From NCBI RefSeq assembly GCF_018982965.1, contig NZ_JACBYP010000036.1, positions 1 through 64,000 on the forward strand: 64,000 nt of DNA. The letters run 5' to 3'. This document shows, in pieces, positions 43,752 to 52,997 of the stretch. This stretch comes from Streptomyces mayonensis. GTDB lineage: Bacteria > Actinomycetota > Actinomycetes > Streptomycetales > Streptomycetaceae. The position numbers and the translations under genes were made by a program. Every line of letters begins with the position of its first letter. The first letter of the stretch is position 1. The notes under the pieces are model-generated. The model ran no database searches and had not been told where the DNA came from. It worked only from the letters and a program-made list of their open reading frames with translations.

Positions 43752-44742
43752 TCACGGAGGCTTCCGACGCTGCGGACCGCAGTCCGGACCTGGCCCGGAC
43801 GACCGCCCCGGCCGCGACCGCCAGCCACCCGGCCACCGCGATCCACAGCAGCGCGTCACCCGGCGCGTCGAGCCAGGGCGCGTCGAGGACGGCCGCGACG
43901 GACAGCGTCGCGGCCGCCGTCATGCCGAGCGGGAAGACGGTCGACCAGCGGCGCACGTCGTAGCCCGGGCGGGGCCACGCGATCTCGGCGGCCAGGAGCA
44001 CGGCGTACCAGGCCAGGTCGAGGGCGAGCAGGAAGACGGTCACGTCGTGCAGGACTGCCTGGTCGTCGGCGTTCCACAAGTACATGCCCGTCCCGGCCGC
44101 CGCCAGCAGCTTGGCGCCGGCCAGGGCGGAGATGGCGAGCGCTCCGCCCGCCACCCAGTGGTCGCCGCGGCCCCGTACCACCTGGCGCAGATCGAAGCGG
44201 AACAGCGCGACCAGGTAGAGCACGATCCCCAGCCAGAACGGCACGAGCGCCGCGTGTGCCAGCCGGGCCGTCGAAGTGGCCGCGGCCAGCGTGGCGCCGA
44301 GCACGGCGAGCCCCTCCGTGGCCACGCACCCCAGGAACACCGCCCCGGGCATCCTGCGCCCCCAGTGCCGTACGACCGGCACCAGCAGCCCCAGCCACAG
44401 CAGCGCGGCCAGGGCCAGGAGCCCCGCCGCGAGCGACGCCCGGCCGAGCAGTGAGAAGCGGGTGCCGAGAACGGTCGTCGCGGCGACCGCGGCCAGCGTG
44501 CCCGGCGTCCCAGCCCGCGTCACCCACCGGGCCCGATCGGCGAGCAGCAGGTGGACGAAGGCCGCCGCGAGCGCCACCCACGCGACGCAGGCCAGGACCA
44601 GGGCGGTCCGGGACAGCGCCTCGTGGCCGGTCAGGTGCAGGGCGACCGACACGATGCCGGTCGCCATGACCGCGGCCCCGGCCGCCGGTGGACGCTGGGC
44701 CCACCAGATGCGCAACGGGGAGGAGGAGGTGCCGGACGACAT
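43729..44742 (-). CDS. TDT-family exporter (TehA/Mae1/SLAC1 fold)
   Basis: A 337-aa protein with about ten membrane helices. The opening PPAAGAAVMATGIVSVALHL matches the tellurite-resistance/dicarboxylate transporter family, which includes sulfite and C4-dicarboxylate exporters and anion channels. The substrate cannot be read from sequence. TAGCAT (44749-44754, minus strand) sits six bases before the ATG with no Shine-Dalgarno, so leaderless. It converges on and overlaps the small membrane gene by 23 bp. Confidence 0.82.
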   Translation of the reverse strand: MSSGTSSSPLRIWWAQRPPAAGAAVMATGIVSVALHLTGHEALSRTALVLACVAWVALAAAFVHLLLADRARWVTRAGTPGTLAAVAATTVLGTRFSLLGRASLAAGLLALAALLWLGLLVPVVRHWGRRMPGAVFLGCVATEGLAVLGATLAAATSTARLAHAALVPFWLGIVLYLVALFRFDLRQVVRGRGDHWVAGGALAISALAGAKLLAAAGTGMYLWNADDQAVLHDVTVFLLALDLAWYAVLLAAEIAWPRPGYDVRRWSTVFPLGMTAAATLSVAAVLDAPWLDAPGDALLWIAVAGWLAVAAGAVVRARSGLRSAASEASVIRSTAPR

Positions 44743-44767
44743 GCCCCGATGCTAGAGAGCGGGCCCG

Positions 44768-45922
44768 TCAGGCCGGGCGCACCACGCTGTGGATCGACGA
44801 CTCGCCGTCGTAGAAGATCGACTCCTCCCGGACGTACGCGCCCGGCTTCGGGGCGTGGATCATCTTGCCGTCGCCGATGTAGAGGCCGACGTGGCTGATG
44901 TCGTCGTAGAAGAAGACCAGGTCACCGGGTTGTGCCTGGGAGACGGAGACCGTCGTGCCGGCGTTGACCTGGTCGTAGGTGGTGCGCGGCAGCGTCACCC
45001 CGGCGGCCTTCCAGGCGCCCTGGGTGAGGCCCGAGCAGTCGTAGGAGCCGGGGCCGGTGGCGCCCCAGACGTACGGCTTGCCGATCTGGGCCTGGGCGAA
45101 GGCGAGCGCCTTCTCGGCCTTGGTGCCGTTCGAGGAGCCGGGCGCCGACGACTCCGGCGAACCGGAGGAGGAGCCGCTCTCCTGCTGCTGGGCGGCCTCT
45201 TCCTGCTGCTTGCGCTCCGCCTCCTGCTGCTTCGCCAGCTCGGCGGCCTTGCGGGCGGCCTCCTCCTGCTTCTTCTTCTCGATCGCCGCGAGCCGGGCCT
45301 TCTCCTCGGCGGTCAGCTCGGAAAGCAGCTCCCGCGCGGTGGCGAGTTTCTTCTGGACGGTCGACTTGGCCGTCTTCAGGTCGTTCTGCGAGTCGGTGAG
45401 CGTGTCGAGGCTCGCCGTGGCCTCCCGGCGCTTCTTCATCGTCTCGGACTGCTGGGTGACGTAGTCGTCGACCGCGTTCTTCTGACGGCCGGTGAGGCGG
45501 TTCATCAGCTGGTTCTGGTCGAAGTAGTCCTGCGGCGAGTCCGCGAGCAGCAGGGTCGCGGTGTCGGGGACCGACGCGCCCGTGCGGTACTGGGCGGAGG
45601 CGAAGGAACCCAGCTCCGTGCGCGCGTCGTTGAGCTTCTGGGTGCGCTGGGCGACGTCGTCGAGGAGGGTGTCGACCTTCTTGCGCTGCTTGGAGGTCTT
45701 CTCCTTGGCCGCGTTGTACTTCTCGGTCGCCGAGCCGGCCTGGCGGTACAGGTCGTCGACCTTCTTCTCCACCTCTTCGAGGCTCGGGCGGTCGTCCGAC
45801 GGCGCGGCGTTCGCCGTCTGGGACAGCAGGGCCACGGAGGTGAGGGCGGCCGTGGCGAGGGCGGGGGTCCGTATGCCTGCGACGCGCGTGCCGGCGGGGC
45901 GCGACTTGCGGTGCGACGCCAA
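44768..45922 (-). CDS. Secreted NlpC/P60 cell-wall hydrolase under riboswitch
   Basis: A 384-aa endopeptidase. Signal peptide (residues about 1-40, ending ANAAPS), a long coiled coil with Lys/Glu/Gln-rich stretch (KKKQEEAARKAAELAKQQE), and a C-terminal NlpC/P60 domain with Cys in YDCSGLTQGAW and His in SHVGLYIG. The start is TTG 45922, eight bases after GGAAGGAG; that site folds into a perfect hairpin with the start region. A ydaO-type c-di-AMP riboswitch lies just upstream, as is known for wall hydrolases in Streptomyces. Confidence 0.92.
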   Translation of the reverse strand: MASHRKSRPAGTRVAGIRTPALATAALTSVALLSQTANAAPSDDRPSLEEVEKKVDDLYRQAGSATEKYNAAKEKTSKQRKKVDTLLDDVAQRTQKLNDARTELGSFASAQYRTGASVPDTATLLLADSPQDYFDQNQLMNRLTGRQKNAVDDYVTQQSETMKKRREATASLDTLTDSQNDLKTAKSTVQKKLATARELLSELTAEEKARLAAIEKKKQEEAARKAAELAKQQEAERKQQEEAAQQQESGSSSGSPESSAPGSSNGTKAEKALAFAQAQIGKPYVWGATGPGSYDCSGLTQGAWKAAGVTLPRTTYDQVNAGTTVSVSQAQPGDLVFFYDDISHVGLYIGDGKMIHAPKPGAYVREESIFYDGESSIHSVVRPA

Positions 45923-45936
45923 GGAGGCGACTCCTT
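45921..45936 (-). promoter_or_regulatory. Hairpin sequestering ribosome-binding site and TTG start
   Basis: On the minus strand AAGGAG-TCGC-CTCCTT is a perfect 6-bp hairpin. Its 5' arm is the Shine-Dalgarno of the NlpC/P60 gene and its 3' arm includes the first two bases of the TTG start codon. It may act as part of the riboswitch expression platform. Confidence 0.6.
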
Positions 45937-45939
45937 CCA

Positions 45940-46075
45940 GTGCTCCGCCTACCGGGTTAGCTGTCGGGTTCGGGCGGTGGTGCGCGGAAGGGTTGCCCTA
46001 CGGCGGACCGTCCTCGTGGAGGGCGGTGCGGCCGATTCACCCCAAAGATCTCGGTCGGGTCCCCGGCTCCGGGTG
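45940..46075 (-). promoter_or_regulatory. ydaO-yuaA (c-di-AMP) riboswitch
   Basis: Conserved blocks read on the minus strand in order: CCGGGGACCCGACC (46066-46053), GGGGTGAATCGGC (46043-46031), then GAACCCGACAGCTAACC and GGTAGGCGG (45974-45945). These match the ydaO-yuaA riboswitch found before rpfA and other wall-hydrolase genes in Streptomyces. It would shut expression off when c-di-AMP is high. Exact 5' and 3' limits are approximate. Confidence 0.85.
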
Positions 46076-46360
46076 CCGTGCGGGCACACCGGATTGAGCG
46101 GAGGCCGCGCGGCCCGGCGAGGTTCGCCGGAGGGGGTCGAGCGGCCTGCCCGCACCGTAGCCAACTGGTGTGGCCGCTGTGAAGGTTGGTGGGTGATATG
46201 CCCGATACATTTTCGTGACCTTCCGTCTGCGTGCCGCACTGCGGCCGCGTGCGTCACTCTTCGTGTTCCTGCCTGTCGCGGGCGTGCCCGGCGCCGGAAT
46301 ACCGGGCATTTTCCGGGGTGGCGCCGGGTTGTCAGTGGGGCGCCCTAGACTCGGAGAGCG

Positions 46361-48850
46361 ATGAGCAGCCTCTTTGACGACAACTTCCTGGCGAGCCTCC
46401 AGACCCCCAGGGGTCACGAGGAGGAGCCTCCGCCTCCGCCCGAGGACGATCACGGACCGGAGCAGGTCCCGCACGATCTGTTCGCCGGGAAGTTCGACGT
46501 GCCGCCGGACCGGGACACCCACTACCGGGACGGCGCCCCCCGCCCGGTCCTCGACCCGGCCGCCCTCCTGGACGGGCTGAACGAGAACCAGCGCGCCGCC
46601 GTCGTCCACTCCGGCTCCCCGCTGCTCATCGTGGCCGGTGCCGGCTCCGGCAAGACCCGGGTACTCACCCACCGCATCGCCCACCTGCTGGCCGAGCGGA
46701 GCGTCCACCCGGGGCAGATCCTCGCCATCACCTTCACCAACAAGGCCGCGGGCGAGATGAAGGAGCGCGTCGAGCAGCTCGTCGGGCCGCGCGCGAACGC
46801 GATGTGGGTGATGACCTTCCACAGCGCGTGCGTCCGCATCCTGCGCCGCGAGTCGAAGAAACTGGGCTTCACGTCGTCGTTCTCCATCTACGACGCCGCC
46901 GACTCGAAGCGCCTGATGGCGCTGGTCTGCCGCGACCTGGACCTGGACCCCAAGCGCTTCCCGCCGAAGTCCTTCAGCGCCAAGGTCAGCAACCTGAAGA
47001 ACGAGCTGATCGACGAGGAGGACTTCGCCGCACAGGCGGCCGACGGCTTCGAGAAGAGCGTCGCCCAGGCGTACGCCCTCTACCAGTCGCGGCTGCGCGA
47101 GGCCAACGCCCTCGACTTCGACGACCTGATCATGACGACGGTCAATCTGCTCCGCGCCTTCCCGGACGTCGCCGAGCACTACCGCCGCCGCTTCCGGCAC
47201 GTCCTGGTCGACGAGTACCAGGACACCAACCACGCCCAGTACGCACTGGTGCGCGAGCTGGTCGGCACCCCCTCGGAGCACCCCGTCGACGTGCCGCCCG
47301 AGGCCGAGGTCCCACCCGCCGAGCTGTGCGTGGTGGGCGACGCCGACCAGTCGATCTACGCCTTCCGCGGCGCCACCATCCGCAACATCCTCCAGTTCGA
47401 GGAGGACTACCCGGACGCCACGACGATCCTCCTGGAGCAGAACTACCGCTCCACCCAGACCATCCTCAGCGCCGCCAACGCGGTCATCGAGCGCAACGAG
47501 TCCCGCCGCCCCAAGAACCTCTGGACCCAGCAGGGCAACGGTGCGCAGATCACCGGGTACGTCGCCGACACCGAGCACGACGAGGCCCAGTTCGTCGCCG
47601 ACGAGATAGACCGCCTCACCGACGCGGGCGAGGCCAAGGCCGGGGACGTCGCCGTCTTCTACCGGACCAACGCCCAGTCCCGTGTCTTCGAAGAGGTCTT
47701 CATCCGCGTCGGCCTGCCCTACAAGGTCGTCGGCGGTGTCCGCTTCTACGAGCGCAAGGAGGTCCGGGACGTCCTGGCCTACCTGCGGGTGCTGGCCAAC
47801 CCGGAGGACTCGGTGCCGTTGCGCCGCATCCTCAACGTCCCCAAGCGGGGCATCGGCGACCGGGCCGAGGCGATGATCGACGCACTCGCCCAGCGCGAGA
47901 AGATCAGCTTTCCGCAGGCGCTCGGGCGCGTCGACGAGGCGTACGGCATGGCGGCGCGCTCCGCGAACGCCGTCAAGCGGTTCAACACCCTCATGGAGGA
48001 CCTGCGGACCGTCGTCGAGTCCGGCGCCGGACCGGCCACCGTCCTGGAGGCCATTCTCGAACGCACCGGCTACCTCGCCGAGTTGCAGTCCTCCACCGAT
48101 CCGCAGGACGAGACCCGTATCGAGAACCTCCAGGAACTGGCGGCCGTCGCCCTGGAGTTCGAACAGGAGCGGGCCGAGGGCGAGGAGGGCGGCACCCTGG
48201 CCGACTTCCTGGAGCAGGTCGCGCTGGTCGCCGACTCCGACCAGATCCCCGACGAGGAGGACGGCGACGGCGTCGTCACGCTGATGACCCTGCACACGGC
48301 CAAGGGCCTGGAGTTCCCCGTCGTCTTCCTCACCGGCATGGAGGACGGCGTCTTCCCGCACATGCGCGCCCTCGGCCAGACCAAGGAGCTGGAGGAGGAG
48401 CGGCGCCTGGCGTACGTCGGGATCACCCGCGCACGTGAGCGGCTCTATCTGACCCGGTCCACGCTGCGCAGCGCCTGGGGCCAGCCCGCGTACAACCCGC
48501 CCTCCCGCTTCCTGGAGGAGATCCCCGCGCCCCACCTGGAGTGGAAGCGCACCGGGGCGAACGGGCCCGCGCCCTCCGCGCCGGTCTCGGGCGTGGCGGC
48601 CTCGCTGTCGTCGTCCCGCTCACGCTCGTCGGCGTCGGGCGCGTCCGGCTTCGCCACGCGCAGGTCGGCCTCCGCCGACCAGCCCACGGTCTCGCTCGCG
48701 GTCGGCGACCGCGTCACGCACGACCAGTTCGGCCTCGGCACGGTGGTCGGCGTCAAGGGCACGGGGTCCAACGCGGAGGCGACGGTCGACTTCGGGGACA
48801 CCAAGCCCAAACGGCTGCTGCTGCGGTACGCGCCGGTGGAGAAGCTCTGA
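46361..48850 (+). CDS. pcrA: ATP-dependent DNA helicase PcrA/UvrD
   Basis: An 829-aa superfamily 1 3'-5' helicase for DNA repair and replication-fork clearing. Walker A GAGSGKTRVLTHR (near residue 92), motif Ia FTNKAAGEM, Walker B VDEYQDTNHAQY, QxxR-type motif GDADQSIYAFRGA, motif IV NYRST, motif V LHTAKGLEFPVVF, motif VI YVGITRARERL. The C-terminus (about 750-829) is a Tudor-like tail (GVGDRVTHDQFGLGTVVGV in part) that binds RNA polymerase in PcrA. ATG 46361 follows GGAGAG. Complete. Confidence 0.95.
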   Translation: MSSLFDDNFLASLQTPRGHEEEPPPPPEDDHGPEQVPHDLFAGKFDVPPDRDTHYRDGAPRPVLDPAALLDGLNENQRAAVVHSGSPLLIVAGAGSGKTRVLTHRIAHLLAERSVHPGQILAITFTNKAAGEMKERVEQLVGPRANAMWVMTFHSACVRILRRESKKLGFTSSFSIYDAADSKRLMALVCRDLDLDPKRFPPKSFSAKVSNLKNELIDEEDFAAQAADGFEKSVAQAYALYQSRLREANALDFDDLIMTTVNLLRAFPDVAEHYRRRFRHVLVDEYQDTNHAQYALVRELVGTPSEHPVDVPPEAEVPPAELCVVGDADQSIYAFRGATIRNILQFEEDYPDATTILLEQNYRSTQTILSAANAVIERNESRRPKNLWTQQGNGAQITGYVADTEHDEAQFVADEIDRLTDAGEAKAGDVAVFYRTNAQSRVFEEVFIRVGLPYKVVGGVRFYERKEVRDVLAYLRVLANPEDSVPLRRILNVPKRGIGDRAEAMIDALAQREKISFPQALGRVDEAYGMAARSANAVKRFNTLMEDLRTVVESGAGPATVLEAILERTGYLAELQSSTDPQDETRIENLQELAAVALEFEQERAEGEEGGTLADFLEQVALVADSDQIPDEEDGDGVVTLMTLHTAKGLEFPVVFLTGMEDGVFPHMRALGQTKELEEERRLAYVGITRARERLYLTRSTLRSAWGQPAYNPPSRFLEEIPAPHLEWKRTGANGPAPSAPVSGVAASLSSSRSRSSASGASGFATRRSASADQPTVSLAVGDRVTHDQFGLGTVVGVKGTGSNAEATVDFGDTKPKRLLLRYAPVEKL

Positions 48851-48945
48851 GGGCCGGGCACGGCGGGGAAGTGAGCGGGCGGGGTCCGTCGTCCTGACGG
48901 CGGTGCCCGCCCGGGCCCGGCCTGCCTGCTGAAACGCCCGGGACC

Positions 48946-50628
48946 CTACTGCGGGTTGAGTCCGTGGCTGCGCAGCCAGGAGAGCGGGTCGATGGCCGAG
49001 CCGCCCGCGGGACGCACCTCGAAGTGCAGGTGCGGGCCGGTCGAGTTGCCCGAGTTGCCGGAGAAGGCGATCGCGTCGCCGGCCTTCACCGTCGTACCGG
49101 AGGGGACCTGGTAGCTGGAGAGGTGGCAGTACCACGTCTCCGTGCCGTCCTTCGCGGTCAGGATCATCATGTTCCCGTACGCGCTGTTGTACTGCGTGCG
49201 CACGGTCCCGTCGGTCGCGGCCATCACCTTCGTCCCGTACGACACGGGGAAGTCGATGCCGGAGTGCACGGACATCCAGTTGATGCCGGCCTGTCCGTAG
49301 TACGCGCTGAGCCCGTGCTGGGCGACCGGGAGCGCGAACTTGGGGCGCAGCCGCTCCTTGCGGGCCGCCTCCTCCGCCGCCCGCTTCTTCTCGGCCTCCT
49401 GCTCGGCCTTGAGGTCGATGCGCTCCTGGGTCCGGCTGGCCCGGTCGGCGAAGTCGTCGGCTCCGGCGGCGAGACTCGTGAGCTGGGTGTCCAGCTTGTT
49501 GTTGGCGGTGGACGGCTTCACCGGCGCGGCCTTCGCCTCACCCGGGTCAGCTGCGGCCGCCGTGGTTTCCGCGCCGTCGTCGCCGGTCAGGCCGCCCACG
49601 GAGGCGGCGGCGATGCCGGCGACGCTCATCACGCAGGCCGACGGCACGGCGATGGTCAGCAGGGCGGAGCGCTTGGCGGGCTGGCGGCGGCGGGAACCGG
49701 ATCCGCCGCGTGAGCCGGTGCGGGCCGCGGGGACCCGGTCGGCGGGGGTGATCTCCTCCTGGTCGTCCAGGAGCGCGGTCACGGTGGGGAGTTCGCCGGC
49801 GTGGGCCGGCTCGCCGCCGTCCGGGCCGGGTTCCTCGTGGCCCTGCGGGGCGTCGAGGGCGGTGGCGTCGGGGGCGCTGTCCGGTGCCGAGTGCTCCGCT
49901 GGGTCCGCCGTGGCCGCGTCCGGGTTCCACTGCGTGGCGTCGTAGGCGCCGGTGTCCACGGTGCCGCCGCCGTACCCGCCGGAGTTGAAGGTGCCGGTGG
50001 CGAAGGTGCTGGTGTCGTAGGCGCCCGTGTCGTAGGAACCGGTGTCGACGGTCCCGGTGCCGTAGGCGCCGGTTTCGAAGGTGCCGGTTTCGAAGGTGCC
50101 GGTTTCGAACGTCTGGGTGTCCCAGTCCCACTGCTGGGTTCCGTCGGCCGGATCGCCGGATGCTTCCGGGTGGGCCCAGGCGCCGGTGTCCCACTGACCG
50201 GTGGCCTCGGCGCCCGTGGCCTGCGGCGGCATGGCGGCGGACTGCTGGTAACCGGCCGTCCACGTCGTGGTGTCGTACGCCCCGGTGTCATAGGCGGCGT
50301 GGTGCTGTGCCGCGTACACGTCGTGGTTCAGGACCTGCCCGCTGCCCGTGGACCACTGGGTGGCGTCGTACGTACCCGTGGTGGCGTACGAGCCGGTGAC
50401 GTCGTAGGTGCCGGTGGCGTCACCCGGCAGGCTGCCGAAGAGAGGGTCCGTGTCGAAGGCGGCCGACGCACCGGCGCCGGTGGAGAAACCGGTCGTGTCG
50501 TAACCGGTGTACGTGGTGAAATCCCCGTACTGGGCCTCCTGTGCGCCGTACGACGCGTACTGCGCCGAAGTGGCATCGGAAGCCGGAGCCGGGGTGGTTG
50601 TGGTCCCCGACGGGTGAGGGTCGTTCAC
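48946..50628 (-). CDS. M23 metallopeptidase with Tyr/Thr-rich repeat N-terminus
   Basis: A 560-aa protein. The first 290 residues are low-complexity Tyr/Thr/Gly/Asp repeats (TFETG, YDTGAYDT, TGTYD), then a disordered acidic part, one membrane helix (about 345-370), a charged coiled coil, and a C-terminal M23/LytM domain with zinc ligands in HSGIDFPVSYG and HLHFEVRP. M23 enzymes cut peptide cross-links of peptidoglycan. The repeat domain should be cytoplasmic. GTG 50628 fits MNDPHPSG-type N-termini; upstream frame is not coding. Confidence 0.88.
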   Translation of the reverse strand: MNDPHPSGTTTTPAPASDATSAQYASYGAQEAQYGDFTTYTGYDTTGFSTGAGASAAFDTDPLFGSLPGDATGTYDVTGSYATTGTYDATQWSTGSGQVLNHDVYAAQHHAAYDTGAYDTTTWTAGYQQSAAMPPQATGAEATGQWDTGAWAHPEASGDPADGTQQWDWDTQTFETGTFETGTFETGAYGTGTVDTGSYDTGAYDTSTFATGTFNSGGYGGGTVDTGAYDATQWNPDAATADPAEHSAPDSAPDATALDAPQGHEEPGPDGGEPAHAGELPTVTALLDDQEEITPADRVPAARTGSRGGSGSRRRQPAKRSALLTIAVPSACVMSVAGIAAASVGGLTGDDGAETTAAAADPGEAKAAPVKPSTANNKLDTQLTSLAAGADDFADRASRTQERIDLKAEQEAEKKRAAEEAARKERLRPKFALPVAQHGLSAYYGQAGINWMSVHSGIDFPVSYGTKVMAATDGTVRTQYNSAYGNMMILTAKDGTETWYCHLSSYQVPSGTTVKAGDAIAFSGNSGNSTGPHLHFEVRPAGGSAIDPLSWLRSHGLNPQ

Positions 50629-50825
50629 CAACTTCTCTTTCGCCTCGACAACAGGGGCTGCCAGAGCAGTGCGGGCGACTGTACCCGGCGGTATACGGGC
50701 GCGACAATCTTCGTCAGGTTTCGCGGCCGCAGGAAACGGGCAATCGGCCGTGTTTTGGCGGTCCGCGGGCACGGGCTTGGCTTTGTGTTCGAGATTTGTT
50801 CGAAGCCGAACGGGTTGTGTCGGAG

Positions 50826-51770
50826 TCAGGCGACGGTCAGGCCGCCGGAGCGTTTGCCCGGTTCCGTCTCGATGGCGTCGAGTGCCTGCCTGATCCCGGT
50901 CGCCACGGCGGGGTGCACGGGCAGCGCGAGATGGCCGACGCCGCTCACCCTGACGTTCTGTACGGCCAGGTCGGCGTGGTCGAGACAGGCCGTCTCCAGC
51001 GGGTCCATCACCTGGTCCAGGTCGCTCCAGAAGCTGACGAACTGCGTACGGCAGCCGGCTGCGGGCAGGGCCAGCTCGTCGAGCACTGCCGATCCCGGGC
51101 GCATCTGGCGGACGATCGGGTGCGCGTTGGCCAGCGGGATCACCCGTGTGCCGGAATGCGGGGTGCCGAGCGTCACGAGCGTGCGCACCCGCTGGTCACC
51201 GCCGAGGCGCTGGACGTAGTACCGCCCGATCAGCCCGCCCAGGCTGTGCCCGACCACGTCGACCCGCTCGCTGCCCGTGCGCTCGCAGATCTCCTCGATG
51301 TGCCGGCCGAGCAGTTCGGCGGCGGTGCGGATGTCGCAGGTCAGCGGCGAGTAGTTCAGTGATTCGACCTGGTGCCTGCCGTGCTGGGCCAGGCTGCGGC
51401 GCAGGAACAGGAAGACCGAGCGGTTGTCGATGAACCCGTGCAGCAGGACGACCGGCGGGTGGTCGGGGGTCGGGAGGCGCGGCGTGGCAGGGGAGTGGCG
51501 CGGGTCCGCGGGGTCCGGGGGCGCGGCAGGAGCGGATGCTCGGCGCTCCTGGATGATGCCGGAGGGGTAGAGCAGGAGGTGCCCGGCGAGGATCGCGGCC
51601 TCCAGCGCACTGGCCTTCAGGAGGTTCAGGGAGAGGCCGGTCAGTCGTCCCGGGAGGCTCGCCAGTTCCGGCAGGCCGGGTACGGCGGGCAGTCCCGGCA
51701 TGCCGGGGAGTCCGGGCAGAAATCGCTGACAGAGCGGGAGAAGGGGCAGTGCTGCCGTGGTGACCTTCAT
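50826..51770 (-). CDS. Lipase/esterase, alpha/beta hydrolase
   Basis: A 314-aa hydrolase of the PGAP1/LipA-like group. After a Leu/Pro-rich N-terminus (repeats of GLPGMPGLP, then a hydrophobic helix AAILAGHLLLYPSG) comes the fold with HGFIDNRSVF (oxyanion region), nucleophile Ser in VVGHSLGGLIGRYY, then TLGTPHSGT and the late catalytic His in VGHLALPVHP. Probably membrane-associated or exported. ATG 51770 follows AGGAGG. Substrate unknown. Confidence 0.87.
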   Translation of the reverse strand: MKVTTAALPLLPLCQRFLPGLPGMPGLPAVPGLPELASLPGRLTGLSLNLLKASALEAAILAGHLLLYPSGIIQERRASAPAAPPDPADPRHSPATPRLPTPDHPPVVLLHGFIDNRSVFLFLRRSLAQHGRHQVESLNYSPLTCDIRTAAELLGRHIEEICERTGSERVDVVGHSLGGLIGRYYVQRLGGDQRVRTLVTLGTPHSGTRVIPLANAHPIVRQMRPGSAVLDELALPAAGCRTQFVSFWSDLDQVMDPLETACLDHADLAVQNVRVSGVGHLALPVHPAVATGIRQALDAIETEPGKRSGGLTVA

Positions 51771-52288
51771 TGGCCGGCCTCCTGTCCGCACGCGCAGGGA
51801 CGCCTCTGTCCCCCGTGTGCCCTCGTTGGAGCGCCGCGACACCGGTGAAGGGTGAGGTTTGCGAGGTTTGTTCCGACGGGTGCGTCGTGCGCCGACGTTT
51901 CCGACCAGGGGTGTATGCGCCCCGTGATGTCAGTGATCTGCCCGTGGTACGTCGACGAAGTCCGCCGCTGACCCGCCCTCGCCGCGGCTCTCCTGCGCGT
52001 GTGGTCGCCGCGCCCCGGGCGGTGCGTGGCGAACAAGTCCCAATGTGTGATTTCCCCCTCTGTATCCACCGCGAAACTGTCGGTTGCGGGATGCTGGAGA
52101 TAACGTTCGTTCACTTCCTCGGGCGCTGTCGTACGGGGCATTCGCGCCCGCGGGGACGCGCGGTCCGTGCACTTCGTGCAGTGGACGCGCCACCTGTGCA
52201 TGCGGGTGTCGTGCCGGTGTGTACGGCGTCGGCGAAGTGTGCGGTACTTGTCGGTACGGATGGATGTAATCGCTTCATGGAGGCAGTG
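51771..52288. other. 518-bp intergenic region, nothing firm
   Basis: Lies between the divergent lipase and icmB genes. G+C is lower than in flanking genes. A minus-strand open frame (51767-52114) ends in an ATGA overlap with the lipase start, but its codon use is not gene-like and its start lacks proper spacing. Two plus-strand promoters could be hidden here; I cannot define them. Confidence 0.5.
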
Positions 52289-52705
<417 letters not shown>

Positions 52706-52830
52706 CCGCCTTCTTCTTCCTCCTCCTTCGAACTCCTTCCAAGTGCTTGCTCCCTCCTCGTGCAGCGGAGGCGCTCCCGCAGCCCATGCGGGGCATCGGA
52801 CCCGGTCCCTGTTCGGCGACACGGCGTTGT

Positions 52831-52880
<50 letters not shown>

Positions 52881-52997
52881 AGTTGGGTGCCGGTCCGGTG
52901 TCAGGGGCCCGTGGACGTTCCGCCACCGCCGGGCCGATGAGGGCCATGGGCCGACCCGGCCGTCCAGGCGTCTCCGGGGGGCACCTTCTATCCCGTC

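Noticed and set aside
51767..52114. Minus-strand frame of 115 codons ending in an ATGA overlap with the lipase start
   Set aside because: Codon third positions are not GC-rich like real genes here, and GAGGA lies too close to the GTG. The overlap may be chance.
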